From: Mesotaenium endlicherianum
Taxonomy: Eukaryota; Streptophyta; Zygnematophyceae; Zygnematales; Mesotaeniaceae
Direction of reading: 5' to 3'
Assembly: GCA_009602735.1 (NCBI GenBank)
Contig: WELA01012911.1
Coordinates: 486,816-547,533 of the forward strand
Length of the DNA: 60,718 bases
The notes under the pieces are model-generated. The model saw only the letters and a program-made list of their open reading frames with translations. It had not been told where the DNA came from and made no database searches. The position numbers and the translations under genes are program-made. Positions 43,038 to 52,465 of the stretch are shown piece by piece. The stretch's first letter is position 1; the number at the start of each line of letters is the position of its first letter.

Positions 43038-44313
43038 TGTCGTGCGTTACGAGGTCGAGTGCGCACCATAGGCATAAGCAACACATCATAGGCAAGCAGG
43101 CTTTGCTGCACTGAAGTCTATAATACATGTGGCGTTATAGCCAAAAAGGGAGTCAAGTCGAAAATGTTTGAAGTAAGGAATGTGTACTCTCCAGAGTGAG
43201 CACCTCAAGACCGTAATCTGGTAGGAAAACAACTAATGAAGTATGGCCCAAAAGATCACTGGAAGCACATCATGATCTTCAGAGTAGTCCTATGGCAAGG
43301 GCGTAAGCTGTGACTTTGCTCACCACTTGTGAAGTTCTTCAAGTGACTGGAAGCCTGGAGGGCTTGCTCTTCACAAGAGAGTGACTAAGTGGTCCTGAAA
43401 ACACAAGAGATAAAAGTGTAAGCTTTACTGATAATCTCTGTTACTTACACCTGGCATAATGGACTTCTAAAAGATGTCTCTTCTAGGGACATCTCTAGTA
43501 CTTATACTCCTGGAAATCCGGCGGGGTATGCGGCGGATCCAATGCATGTAGTCACTCTAGGAGGCTCTCCTATGTCCACTAATGTGTACAAGGCATGTAC
43601 TAGCACTCCTATAGGCTAAGCATAACTCAAACCAATCAAAGCAAGGTGCGTAGGATATGCTACGTGTCCCTCATTGGCCGAGCTTACCTTGGGTGATTCT
43701 ACCTAGATAGCGCCTCAAAAGTGGATCTGGAAATTGAGGAAGCTTCCTCTAGGAGTAGGTGATGCAGTCACCAAGTTATAGCCTCAATGATGCACATATA
43801 CTATGGAAATGCAAAGCTTATGTAGGCTAAGGGGCTCGCGGATTTGTGCGCACAAAGCTTGGGGTCACGAAGAGCCAACAATGTCACCTTTGGGGACATT
43901 GAGTCACAAATTGGGCCTTGGGAAAGTTTCGCTAGGGACCGGTAGGTGACGCGGACTAGATCGCACCTATCTCGCTCGATACTTGACCAAATGACGCAAA
44001 ATTGGTGCCATTCGGAAGATGCTTTGACGCGCCACACGTTGGTGACTTGGAAATCTAGAAAAGGTCAACATATGGATGCGTAAAGTCAATGCAAAGTCGG
44101 CCTTCCTAGGTTGATGTTCCGCACATGTGGAGCTTGGTTTTTATATGACAACCTCGACTCAATAAATCATGACAGCAGTCGTGCGTTACGAGGTCGAGTG
44201 CGGACCATAGGCATAAGCAACACATCATAGGCAAGCAGGCTTTGCTGCACTGGAGTCTATAAAACATGTGGCGTTATAGCCAAAAAGGGAGTCAATTCAA
44301 AAATGTTTTAATT
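43038..44313 (-). repeat. D2 3' terminal region: A (44178-44313), B (43177-44174), A' (43038-43176)
   Basis: Same architecture as in D1: polypurine G8 (44321-44314), A, B, then a second A ending at the GCACGACA border next to F. The TATA core in A' reads GGCTATAACGCC. Confidence 0.8.
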
Positions 44314-44326
44314 CCCCCCCCAGCTC

Positions 44327-45907
44327 TCAGCCTCTAGCTGATGGGCTGTGTACGCTGCCTAAGACTAGCTCAGTGCAGTCTCTGCAGAACCAGTCTTCAG
44401 CTGGCACGCGGGCCATCGGCAGGTCGAGGCAGCCCATGTGGAAGCCGAGGTTGCAGCTGTCGTAAAGCAGCATCTTGGCCTCCTGGCCAGTGCTGTGACA
44501 AATCTGGCACGCCCAGTCCTTGGGCGGCCGCGCGTCGCGGGGACGGATCTGCAAGTCAAGGTTAGGAAGGTGGCACGGCCCACAGTTCTTCGTGTGGTCC
44601 TTGTGAAGACGGCCATCTGCGCCTTCCAGCTCCAGGTTTCCTGACGCCAAGGCACGCTTGACGCGCAGGATGACCGGCGAGCTGCTGGTGTCGAGGGTGT
44701 TCTTCTTCTGGCGTCGCAGGTACACGAAGTCACCTGCGGAAAACTGCAACACCCGCGGATGATAGGCTCCTCCACGAGTCATGGCGTACCTCAGTGTGTC
44801 GCGATGCTGTGCAATGCTGAGGTTATCCATGGCCATGGGCATCAGGCGCCGAAAGAGCTGAGCACGCTGCCCGATAAGAGCACTCCATGTCTTGGGACTG
44901 TCCAAGTCCAAGACGNTGGGACTGTCCAAGTCCAAGACGTTATCGGCCACAAACCTGGCTGCTGCTGGCAGGATGGGCTATCGGCCGTAGAGAAGGAAGT
45001 AGGGAGAGTGCGAGGCTAGGGAGGCCTGCTTATTGAACCTGTACCCCATTGCCAGCCAAGGGAGGGCGTCGTCCCAGTGGGTACGGTCGTGGGCAAGGCA
45101 ATACTTCCGCAACCCTAGCTTGACGGTCTGCAACATGCGTGCGGCGAGGCCGTCAGCCTGAGGATGATCGCGGCAGGTGGTGCGGTGGTCAATCATAGAG
45201 CGCTCCAGCAGCTTTTGAAAGCTACCCTGGAACTCCTTGCTCTGGTCAGTCAGCACCTCAGCGCAGCCGCCAAAACAGCTAAGGACCTGATCGAGGAAGG
45301 CCTGAGCGATCCCCTCACTGGCCTTGCTGGGCAAGGGCACGAGCTCGATCCACTTGGACATGTGCTCAATCATCACCAAGACGTAGAGGTTGCCTCCAGC
45401 CAAGTCAAGCGACCACCTGTAGAACAGCCCCTGAATAGGAAGGGGGCTGAGGGCAACGGTGCGCGCTGTGAAGCTTGAGCGCACACGGTCGCAGAGAGTG
45501 CAGTTGCTGACGATAGCGGCGACGACCTTAGTCATGCCGTGCCACCAGTACTCGGCCTGAAGAAGACTGAGGGTGCGCTTGACACCGAAGTGCCCGAGGG
45601 ACTCGTGCACTCGGCGCACCAGCTGATTGCGTATGGCAGGCTCAGGGACCACCAGGACGGAGCCGTCCGCCATCACGCGCCGCACGCGCCCCTCCATGAA
45701 AATGAAGTCGCGACTGCGCCTGAGGATGCGATCGCGCTCGCGTGCGCTGACATCGGGTGCCAACTCCTTGGACGTAATGTACTGCAGCACTGGGGCGTCG
45801 TCCCACACGTCCTCGGGATCGCGCTGCCAGCTGTCTTGATCCTCTGCCGCTGCCAAGGCCAATCACCGAGTAGTGACGATCACCATGTCCAGGCTAGTGA
45901 GCCCTGC
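44327..45907 (-). pseudogene. D2 integrase with C-terminal PHD finger
   Basis: An open frame of 294 codons (45862-44978) contains the HHCC finger (HESLGHFGVKRT...CTLCDR) and core. First Asp is in SLDLAG, after which about seven residues present in D1 and D3 are deleted; second Asp is in LTDQSKEF; the catalytic Glu is Ala (DGLAARM). TAG at 44980-44978 replaces the Gln of GRQP. After the N at 44916 the frame continues through the GPY/F-like module into a PHD finger in which the third Cys is Tyr (LLYDSC) while CQIC, FHMGC and WFCRDC are intact. It ends near 44327. With the Glu lost, the integrase is probably inactive. Confidence 0.88.
44916..44916. other. Single N with a 23-nt direct repeat on both sides
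   Basis: The 23 bases at 44893-44915 recur at 44917-44939. Removing the N and one copy gives the uninterrupted integrase sequence of D1 and D3, so this is an unmerged contig overlap. Confidence 0.9.
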
Positions 45908-46003
45908 GGGCCGCACATCGCCGTCCACGGTGAAGGCCAGGAAGGCCGCCGCGTGCCAGGCCACCGGCTCATCCTCATCGTGGCGGGCCACAGTGAGCTC
46001 CCT

Positions 46004-49000
46004 CTAGGAGGGCAGCGGGTTACGGCTGAGACCGTCATCGTCCACGTTGGTCGAGCCTGGACGGTGGTGCACGTCGAAGGTGTACTCTTGCAAGATAAGC
46101 GCCCACCGTGCGTACTTGCCGGTCAAGCGCTTCGACATCATGAGCCACTTAAGTGGTTGATGGTGGGTGACCAGGCGGAAGTGCGTGCCGTAGAGATAGT
46201 GCCTGAAGTGCACGATTGCCCAGACCGCTGCCAGGCACTCCCCCTCGTAGGAGCCGTAGTTGCCTTTCGCGCGGTTGTTGCTGCGGCTGGCATAGGCCAC
46301 CACATGCTCGAAGCTGTCATGCTCCTGCACCAGCACAGCGCCCAGCCCTGCCTGCGACCAGTCAATGTGGAGGATGAAGGGCTTCGCGTAGTCAGGACGC
46401 CGAAGCACAGGAGCGCTCACCAGCAGCTCCTTGAGCTTATGGAATGCCGCCTGCTGCTCTGGTCCCCACACGTAGGCAACGCCCTTGCGGAGCAAGTCGT
46501 TGAGCGGCTTGGCTAGCTCGCTGAACCCTGGCACGAAGCGGCGGTAGTAGTTGGCGATGCCGAGGAAGGCCCGCAGCTGCGAGAGATCTGTAGGAGGTGG
46601 GATGCCTGTGATGGCAGAGATCTTCGCCAGTTGGGGTGCCAAGCCGCTGGAGGAGAGCAGGTGGCCAAGGTACTCCACCTCGCGGGTCCCAAAAGTGCAC
46701 TTGCCTGGATGGCACTTGAGCCCAGCGGCCTCCAAGCGGTCCAGGACAGCAGTGATGTGCACCACGTGCTCCTCAAACGTCTGACTGAAGACGAGCACGT
46801 CATTGATGTAGCATTGGGCAAAGGACAGCCCGGCCAGCTCCTTATCCATCACCCTCTGAAAGGTAGCTGGCGCGTTCTTCAACCCCAACGGCATCACCAC
46901 CCACTCGTAGAGCCGCTGTGCTCCCCAGAACGCCGTCTTATGCTGGTCCTCCTTGGCAATGGGAATCTGGTTGAAGCCCTGACGCAGATCCAGCACTGAG
47001 AACCAAGTGCTCGTGCCAATGTCGTCAAAGATCTCGTCAGGCGTCGGCATAGGACATTTGTCCAGCTCGGTAACCTCGTTCAGCCTACGATAGTCACCGC
47101 ACATCCTCTTCTCGGACCAGTTGCCCGAGGTATCCTTCTTGGCTGGCATGACCGTGGGTGCGGCATAGCGAGAGGAGGACTCCCGAATGAGCCGGCTGTC
47201 CTCCAGCTTGCCTGTCTGCGCGCTGATCAAGCCATCCTCGAAGTGGCTGTAGCGATAACGCTTCAGGAAAACGGGCTCCTGAGACGTGAGAGTAATCCGC
47301 ATGGGGTCCCCCCTGTAGCGCCCGAGAACGTGCATACCGCTGGCAAAGCTAGTGCTGCGCCTCCCGTCCAGCAATGCCGTCAACTGTGCAGCCTGCGCCT
47401 TTGTGAGTGTCCCCCCCAGCTTCCATGTCGGTGGAGCTGGTGGCGTCGCTTGGCCTGCAGTTGGAGTCTCCTGTCTTGCCGCTGGGGTAGACTGTGGTGC
47501 TGCAGGTGTCACCTGCCCTGCAGCGGTTGGCGCTCGGCCTGCCGCGGGTACCTGCACCGTGGCAGCTGTGGCCAGCTGCCTGGCACCGTCTGCCTGCAAG
47601 CAAGGAAAAAGAAAGGGTGACCGAGACTCCCTGGGTGACCGGGACTCCCTGGGTCGCTGTGAGGACTCCTCTCTCCGCCGTCCCCCCCCCAGCGAACCAG
47701 AGTCCTCCCTGCGCGGCGGTGGGGAGGGGGGGCGGGCGCGCGCCTGCGGTGCAGGCCCTGCGCGCTGAGGATGCCACGTCGTGCCGGGCGGGGCCGGATT
47801 GTCATTGTCGGTGGAGTCATTGTCCATATCATTGGCAGGCCGAGGCAGCTCGGGATGCCGGGCTGCGGCATAGAGAGGCGCCAAGGCCTGCGTCTGCAGC
47901 AGAATCCACGTGAGGACGTTGGCGTCAATTGCCTGCCCCAAGAGGCGAATGCGGTTCACCTCAGTGAGACCGTCCACCTGTGTGAGATGCGGCGGGAAGC
48001 CCATGGCACGCTCGATCTCCGCAGGGCGCGGCCTGTCAAACATGCCAGTCTCCAGGTCGATGACCATCCCGCGATGATCTCCGACGAAGGCGTCGCTGTC
48101 ATAGCGGCTGACAAAAGTCGGTAGCGCGCGAGTGACGTCATGTAGGACCTCACACTGCGCCATGGAGGGATGTGGTAGTCCAGTCACGCGCTGGGCCAGA
48201 CGAGGGGCGTCGAGGATGGAGTCAACGATTTGTGGGTGACGTTGATGAGAGGCGGCCAACGCCTCGAGAGTACCTGGCATCGCCAGGTTTGTGAAGTAGG
48301 CGCGGACGCGATGCGCAAAGGAACCAATCGAGGCAGCGTTGATGACGGCCTCGCGGCCGACGTAGCTGCTGCAAAGAGAGAAGTCGGCACTAACATTGGG
48401 TCGGTGATCGTGGTGCGCGGCCACGTTCTCCAAGACCCACGCGAGTGTGTGCGGCGGCTGGCGATCCTCAACAATGTTGAGGACGCGTAGCAAGTGCCAT
48501 AAGAGGGCCGTGCGGGGATCGCTGAGCGCCCTGCCACGCCCGACTCTGGAGAAGCCCTGGCACTCCCAACCGGCGATGACGAGGTCAATGGGCCCAAGGC
48601 GAGTGACATGCTCGACGGTGATGTCGCGGATGTCCATGGGCCAGTGTGTCTGAGCGCGGCGGAATGCGTGCGCGGGAAGGAGGTATGGGAACCGCTCGTG
48701 GCACAACGCCATCTGCCAACGGGCCACCTGCTGGGCCTCAGGATCGGGATCGACGTAGACGTAGCGGCGCACCAGGATGCCGGCCTGTAAGGTCGCGAGC
48801 AACCCGGTGGCGATGCCGGCAAAGAGCTCGATGAGGACGATGCCGCCGGGCCGCTCGTCTAGAGCGTCTGCGCAGATAGGAGTCGGAAGTGGGCGACACC
48901 CCATTGCGGGGGTGCTGGGCTGAGCGGGCGGCGAGAAGGTACACTCGGCGCTGTGCTGATGTGGCGCCATGCGGAGGGCGGCCACAGCACGGTCTGCATA

Positions 49001-49381
49001 GTCACGCGTAAGGCTGGGGATGCGGTCAGTAAGCGGTTGCGGACGCTCCTCCCGTGCGTGGTCCTGGTAGGTGTGCCACCGCAGGCGCGCATCCTGCAGG
49101 GCTGTCGGAGAGACAGCGCGGGCCCGACGTCGGGCCGAGGCCACGCACAGCTGCTGCCACCTGTTGCGTTGGGCGCGGTCAGTCTCGTGCGAGGCCGCGT
49201 GGGCCAGCTGGTCGAGAACGGGACGCTGAGTCAAGTAGGCGGGTCGAAGTAGGCCCGCTGGCGTGCGCGCATGTCTGCAGAGGGGACTGTGCAGACGGAG
49301 CGCTCGGAGCTGTCGACCTCCTGCGGGGACCGAACTAACCGGCGAGGGGCTAGCTTGACTCGCGGCCGGGGCTGCCCTCAT
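46004..49381 (-). CDS. D2 DNA methyltransferase, reverse transcriptase and RNase H in one 1125-codon frame
   Basis: Residues 1-47 are out of frame relative to D1, owing to an indel near 49235. Residues 50-180 form a conserved helical region of unknown role. The DNMT follows: motif I FAGIATG (187-193), YVD (209-211), motif IV GWECQGFS with catalytic Cys 274, ENV (318-320), HRVRAYF (357-363), RAMGFPPH (458-465) and LLGQAIDANV (480-489). After a Pro/Ala/Arg-rich linker (about 505-690) comes RT, with LDLRQGFNQIP (797-807) and a catalytic box YIND (858-861) in which the first Asp is Asn. RNase H has Asp 1007 and Glu 1048, but His 1074 replaces Asp of VTDHQ. It shows directly that methyltransferase and RT are one polyprotein. 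The DNMT motifs look intact; RT and RNase H are probably dead. Confidence 0.93.
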   Translation of the reverse strand: MRAAPAASQASPSPVSSVPAGGRQLRALRLHSPLCRHARTPAGLLRPAYLTQRPVLDQLAHAASHETDRAQRNRWQQLCVASARRRARAVSPTALQDARLRWHTYQDHAREERPQPLTDRIPSLTRDYADRAVAALRMAPHQHSAECTFSPPAQPSTPAMGCRPLPTPICADALDERPGGIVLIELFAGIATGLLATLQAGILVRRYVYVDPDPEAQQVARWQMALCHERFPYLLPAHAFRRAQTHWPMDIRDITVEHVTRLGPIDLVIAGWECQGFSRVGRGRALSDPRTALLWHLLRVLNIVEDRQPPHTLAWVLENVAAHHDHRPNVSADFSLCSSYVGREAVINAASIGSFAHRVRAYFTNLAMPGTLEALAASHQRHPQIVDSILDAPRLAQRVTGLPHPSMAQCEVLHDVTRALPTFVSRYDSDAFVGDHRGMVIDLETGMFDRPRPAEIERAMGFPPHLTQVDGLTEVNRIRLLGQAIDANVLTWILLQTQALAPLYAAARHPELPRPANDMDNDSTDNDNPAPPGTTWHPQRAGPAPQARARPPSPPPRREDSGSLGGGRRREESSQRPRESRSPRESRSPFLFPCLQADGARQLATAATVQVPAAGRAPTAAGQVTPAAPQSTPAARQETPTAGQATPPAPPTWKLGGTLTKAQAAQLTALLDGRRSTSFASGMHVLGRYRGDPMRITLTSQEPVFLKRYRYSHFEDGLISAQTGKLEDSRLIRESSSRYAAPTVMPAKKDTSGNWSEKRMCGDYRRLNEVTELDKCPMPTPDEIFDDIGTSTWFSVLDLRQGFNQIPIAKEDQHKTAFWGAQRLYEWVVMPLGLKNAPATFQRVMDKELAGLSFAQCYINDVLVFSQTFEEHVVHITAVLDRLEAAGLKCHPGKCTFGTREVEYLGHLLSSSGLAPQLAKISAITGIPPPTDLSQLRAFLGIANYYRRFVPGFSELAKPLNDLLRKGVAYVWGPEQQAAFHKLKELLVSAPVLRRPDYAKPFILHIDWSQAGLGAVLVQEHDSFEHVVAYASRSNNRAKGNYGSYEGECLAAVWAIVHFRHYLYGTHFRLVTHHQPLKWLMMSKRLTGKYARWALILQEYTFDVHHRPGSTNVDDDGLSRNPLPS

Positions 49382-50583
49382 GGGACGGACGCGTCTCGGG
49401 GCTGCCGGAGACTAGGCATGAGCCGTGTGTGTGCGGCGGCCGTAGATGGGTGGCGATTGGGCGGCCTGCTGTCGGTGCGGGCCACCTTGGGAGGAGGTGA
49501 CCCAAAGGGACCGTCGCTAGCGATGTGGCTGCGAGGGACGCTGGCGCGCAGAGTTGTAGGGGCCAGCATCACAAAATGCGCCTCGGAAGAAGACTGAGCG
49601 TCGTCGCCACCTGAGAGGGGCCGGAAGGGCGGAGTGCGGCGTCGGTCTTGAGTGTCGTCGTATGGCGGCGTGTCCCCGCGGGCCCGCGTGACGTCGTAAG
49701 GAGGCGTGCGCTCCCTGTCGTCGTAGGGCGGCGTGATGGAGCGGGCTTGCGTCTTGCGGAGGGGAGTCACCTCTTGCGTCTCGCAAAGGGGTGTGAGCGA
49801 TCGGGAGCGGCTCGTCTCGCGGAGAGGAGTGGTCTCTCGAGCGGGCCCGATGTTCGGCCTAGTGCGATGTGCGTAGGTTAGATGGGCGCAGATAGACGGG
49901 GTCGTGCGGGGTGGCTTGCGGACGCTGAGCCTGGGCGCTGGCTGCTGTATGGAGTGTGTGCCAGCGCTAGAGGAGGCCGCGGCAGCCCGGCTCGTCGCAA
50001 ATAAATGCGCGATGCAGCGACACTCGTGGCTCGTCGAGCAGTTGTGTGACACTGGACGGCTGGGTCCAGCGGCGTCGGTGCGAGCCCTGCTGGGCCAGTC
50101 GTGTGTCATGGGCTGGCTGGGTGCGCTGAAGCCAGGCGGACCAGTAGGTGCGCGCTGCCTGCGTGCCGTAGGCGCAGCTGGTGGGGGCTCCGCGCTGAGT
50201 ACCTCGACGGATACCTTTGGCAGTCGCTCCCACTGTGTCTCCTCCTCACTCTTGAGGGACTGGTCGTCGGATCTGCCCGAATAAGCTGCCTGCCGCATGG
50301 CCTCGTCCTCGGATGCCGTGGTGCGAGGCCACGTCTCGCCGGTCTGATGCGAGACGTCGTGAGGGGGCGGCTGAGAGTCCATACTGTACTGAATGGCCAC
50401 GCCAACAGGCACGTCGTGGCAAACCCGGACGTTGGTCCTTGCGGACGGCTCGCCGCGAGAGGCCGAGACCCCCTGCGGAGCCGTAGGAGCTGCGGTCGCA
50501 CCGCGAGCAAGGGCGGCGGCAGCGATAGGTGTGCTGGCCGTGGCAAGGGCCTCAGTGGCATCGTCCGCCATCTGCCGCATCAT
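49378..50583 (-). CDS. D2 protease-to-DNMT linker with TPLRE/TPPYD repeats
   Basis: This 401-codon open frame lies between the stop at 50649-50647 and a TGA at 49380-49378 that stands where D1 has CGA; the TGA overlaps the ATG of the next frame, but this is a nonsense mutation, not a designed overlap. An Ala-rich helical start is followed by a GPPGFS-type Pro-rich part. Then come about 70 residues (about 49845-49635) of repeats: TTPLRE, SLTPLCE, EVTPLRK, SITPPYD, RTPPYD, DTPPYD, RTPPF. A basic tail (KVARTDSRPPNRHP) follows. No known domain is recognised. Multiple Thr-Pro sites would suit proline-directed kinases. Blocks in the same order are present in D1 and D3. Confidence 0.7.
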   Translation of the reverse strand: MMRQMADDATEALATASTPIAAAALARGATAAPTAPQGVSASRGEPSARTNVRVCHDVPVGVAIQYSMDSQPPPHDVSHQTGETWPRTTASEDEAMRQAAYSGRSDDQSLKSEEETQWERLPKVSVEVLSAEPPPAAPTARRQRAPTGPPGFSAPSQPMTHDWPSRARTDAAGPSRPVSHNCSTSHECRCIAHLFATSRAAAASSSAGTHSIQQPAPRLSVRKPPRTTPSICAHLTYAHRTRPNIGPARETTPLRETSRSRSLTPLCETQEVTPLRKTQARSITPPYDDRERTPPYDVTRARGDTPPYDDTQDRRRTPPFRPLSGGDDAQSSSEAHFVMLAPTTLRASVPRSHIASDGPFGSPPPKVARTDSRPPNRHPSTAAAHTRLMPSLRQPRDASVP

Positions 50584-50646
50584 CGCGCTGTGGGCAGTGC
50601 AGATGCGGATCTGCTCCCTGGCCTGGGCTGCCAGGACATCCGCCTG

Positions 50647-51710
50647 CTACTGCAGCGTGAGGTAAAGCTCGGCACTAGGTAGGTCCGGCTCCTCGTCCTG
50701 TGGCTCGAGCAAGTCCACCCCCACAGAGATCTCCTCGTCCTCGGGCCCGTCCTTATCGGTCTTGACCACTGGCCGGCCATCGCCCAGCCCCATGAAGCCA
50801 TAAAGAGCGGACACTGCTGGGCGGCGATTGACAATGTCAAGGGGCAAGGATGCGGTGCGCGTCCCCCCTGTCCTCCAGTCGGGACGATAGAAGACGCGCT
50901 CCGCCCAGTTGTCGATCGCGGCGCCAATGGGAAAGAGCACGTCCTGCTCTAGGAGCACATCGAAGGACTTGGAAGGAATGACGAGTGCGTGCCGATGGAT
51001 GGTTGTCTCGTCTGCCGTGCCTGGGCGCAAAATGAACAGTAGCGCCAACCTCGTGCGGCCGGCGACGGTCTCGAACGTGCCGGCGGCGGTGTTAATGCGC
51101 GTCGGAGAGTCCTCCAAGTCGGCAGAAGAGAGTCCCAGCTGACGGAAGTAGCGGAGGCTGATGAGAACCGGCTGCGCGCCTGTGTCAAATATGATGCGCT
51201 GCGGCGCCTGGGTGTTGACGAGCACGATCCCCTGCGAATTATCCAAAAACGCGGCGTTAGGAGTGCTGATCCTCCTGCGCTCATGCGCAGGGCGCGCGAG
51301 CGCGGATCGCACCGCGGTGGCAGCATCGGCCGTCGGCCTCTTGGCGGCGGTGCGCAGCGTGGCTCTGCGCGACTTGAGCATCAGCTGAGCGGCTTGCCTC
51401 GTTGCCTCCACGGAGACGCCGAGCTCTGCGAAGGAGACCGCCGACATGCGGTGCAGTGCTAGAGAGATGATCTCGGCGCTGAGCTGCACCGTCGTCATAG
51501 GCAAAGCGAGCGCATGTGGCGTTGGCTCTGCTGAGGTCGTGGAGGGCTCTAGGATGCGGAAGGAACGGGGCAGCCGCGGTGCCTCCTCCGTCCGGCGTCC
51601 CTGGTCTGGCCCGGCGCGCTTCTGCGGAACAACGGACCGACTGGTCGGTGCTACGAGCGTGTGCTTGCGGCTCGCGCGCCCGACTGCGGAGTGGTTGCCG
51701 AGTGGCTGCG
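50647..51710 (-). pseudogene. D2 aspartic protease region
   Basis: It is a retropepsin-like domain with the only intact DTGA catalytic motif among the D copies (about 51189-51178) and the conserved VLLEQDVLFPIGAAIDNW segment. Upstream are basic and Ala-rich residues. The TAG at 50649-50647 replaces a Glu codon of the motif LTPQEQADVLAAQ seen in D1; the same frame continues into the linker. The 5' part ends at 51710, where the LTR of E begins; the open frame reads on into that LTR by chance. Confidence 0.82.
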
Positions 51711-52431
51711 TGTAATGAATCAGTATATTAGTTGATATAATATTCATTTAAATATAATACTTAAATAAGTTCATCCTGCTGAACTCTACTTAATGATCAG
51801 TCTGCTGGACTTCATATCTAATATCACTCTAATGACTCGGCCGAAAGCAGCAGGCTGAAGTCAACTAAAGTCAGCTTGCTGACACATTCTTTGACAACCA
51901 GCTGACTTCCGTACTCGGTAGCAGCGAACTGCCTTGATGTGCATCTAAGTACGACATGCTAGATGAATGGCTAGATGACATCCCTATGATGGATGGCTAT
52001 TCGGGATAATGGGAGATGGCGGTGGATTTGGTTAACCGAGGTCCTACCAACGTGGTTAACTCCCGGGTAGGCGGTGCCATCGCACTGACCGCTGAACTGT
52101 AAACTCATTCCATGTAGATATGCTAGGCATTGCTCTCGAGTTCGGCATTCGGAAACGAGGCCAACTCTCTTGTACAGCTTACTGAGAGAGATCTGAATCC
52201 AAGGCGAGAAGCCATTGATACGCACTGTCTTCTAACCTTGCTTATGTATGAGTTTTACTGATTTCATTATTGATGCTAGTTTACTCGCATTTGACTTACG
52301 AGTATTATTCACTGCTAGTGTATTGTCCTTTGCCGTTTAACCAGTTAACGGAAATTACCATAAAGATTACTTGCTGATATAAAGATCTTTATTAATTGTT
52401 AATCGCCTATTTGGTAAGTCGATTCATTTCA
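51711..52431 (+). repeat. E 5' LTR (721 bp)
   Basis: It starts TGTAATGAATCAG and ends GATTCATTTCA. It is homologous to the C LTR (35733-36431) and the partial 3' LTR (59794-60256). TATAAA at 52378-52383 is a plausible promoter, leaving a short R-U5. Confidence 0.95.
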
Positions 52432-52432
52432 G

Positions 52433-52444
52433 TGGTATCGGAGC
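52433..52444 (+). other. E primer-binding site, complementary to initiator-Met tRNA
   Basis: TGGTATCGGAGC lies one base after the LTR end. It matches the plant initiator-Met tRNA 3' end consensus (TGGTATCAGAGC) with one difference. Confidence 0.9.
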
Positions 52445-52465
52445 AGTTATCACAGTCTTCTTTGT

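Larger units (their letters stand above)
43038..51710 (-). mobile_element. Ty3/gypsy retrotransposon D2 (DNMT and PHD lineage), best-preserved copy
   Basis: Minus-strand order: protease, TP-repeat linker, DNMT, RT, RNase H, integrase, PHD finger, polypurine tract, A-B-A'. From the protease to the DNMT N-terminus (51710 to about 49235) one frame holds with two nonsense codons; DNMT, RT and RNase H then form one 1125-codon frame. Gag and the 5' terminal region are missing because E begins at 51711. Confidence 0.88.

Noticed and set aside
48184..48822. 212-codon minus-strand frame inside D2 DNMT
   Set aside because: Ser/Pro/Arg-rich shadow of the real frame, with no motif.
49378..49381. ATGA stop-start overlap in D2 as a termination-reinitiation signal
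   Set aside because: D1 has CGA in place of the TGA, so the stop is a point mutation and the next 47 codons are out of frame; the overlap is accidental.
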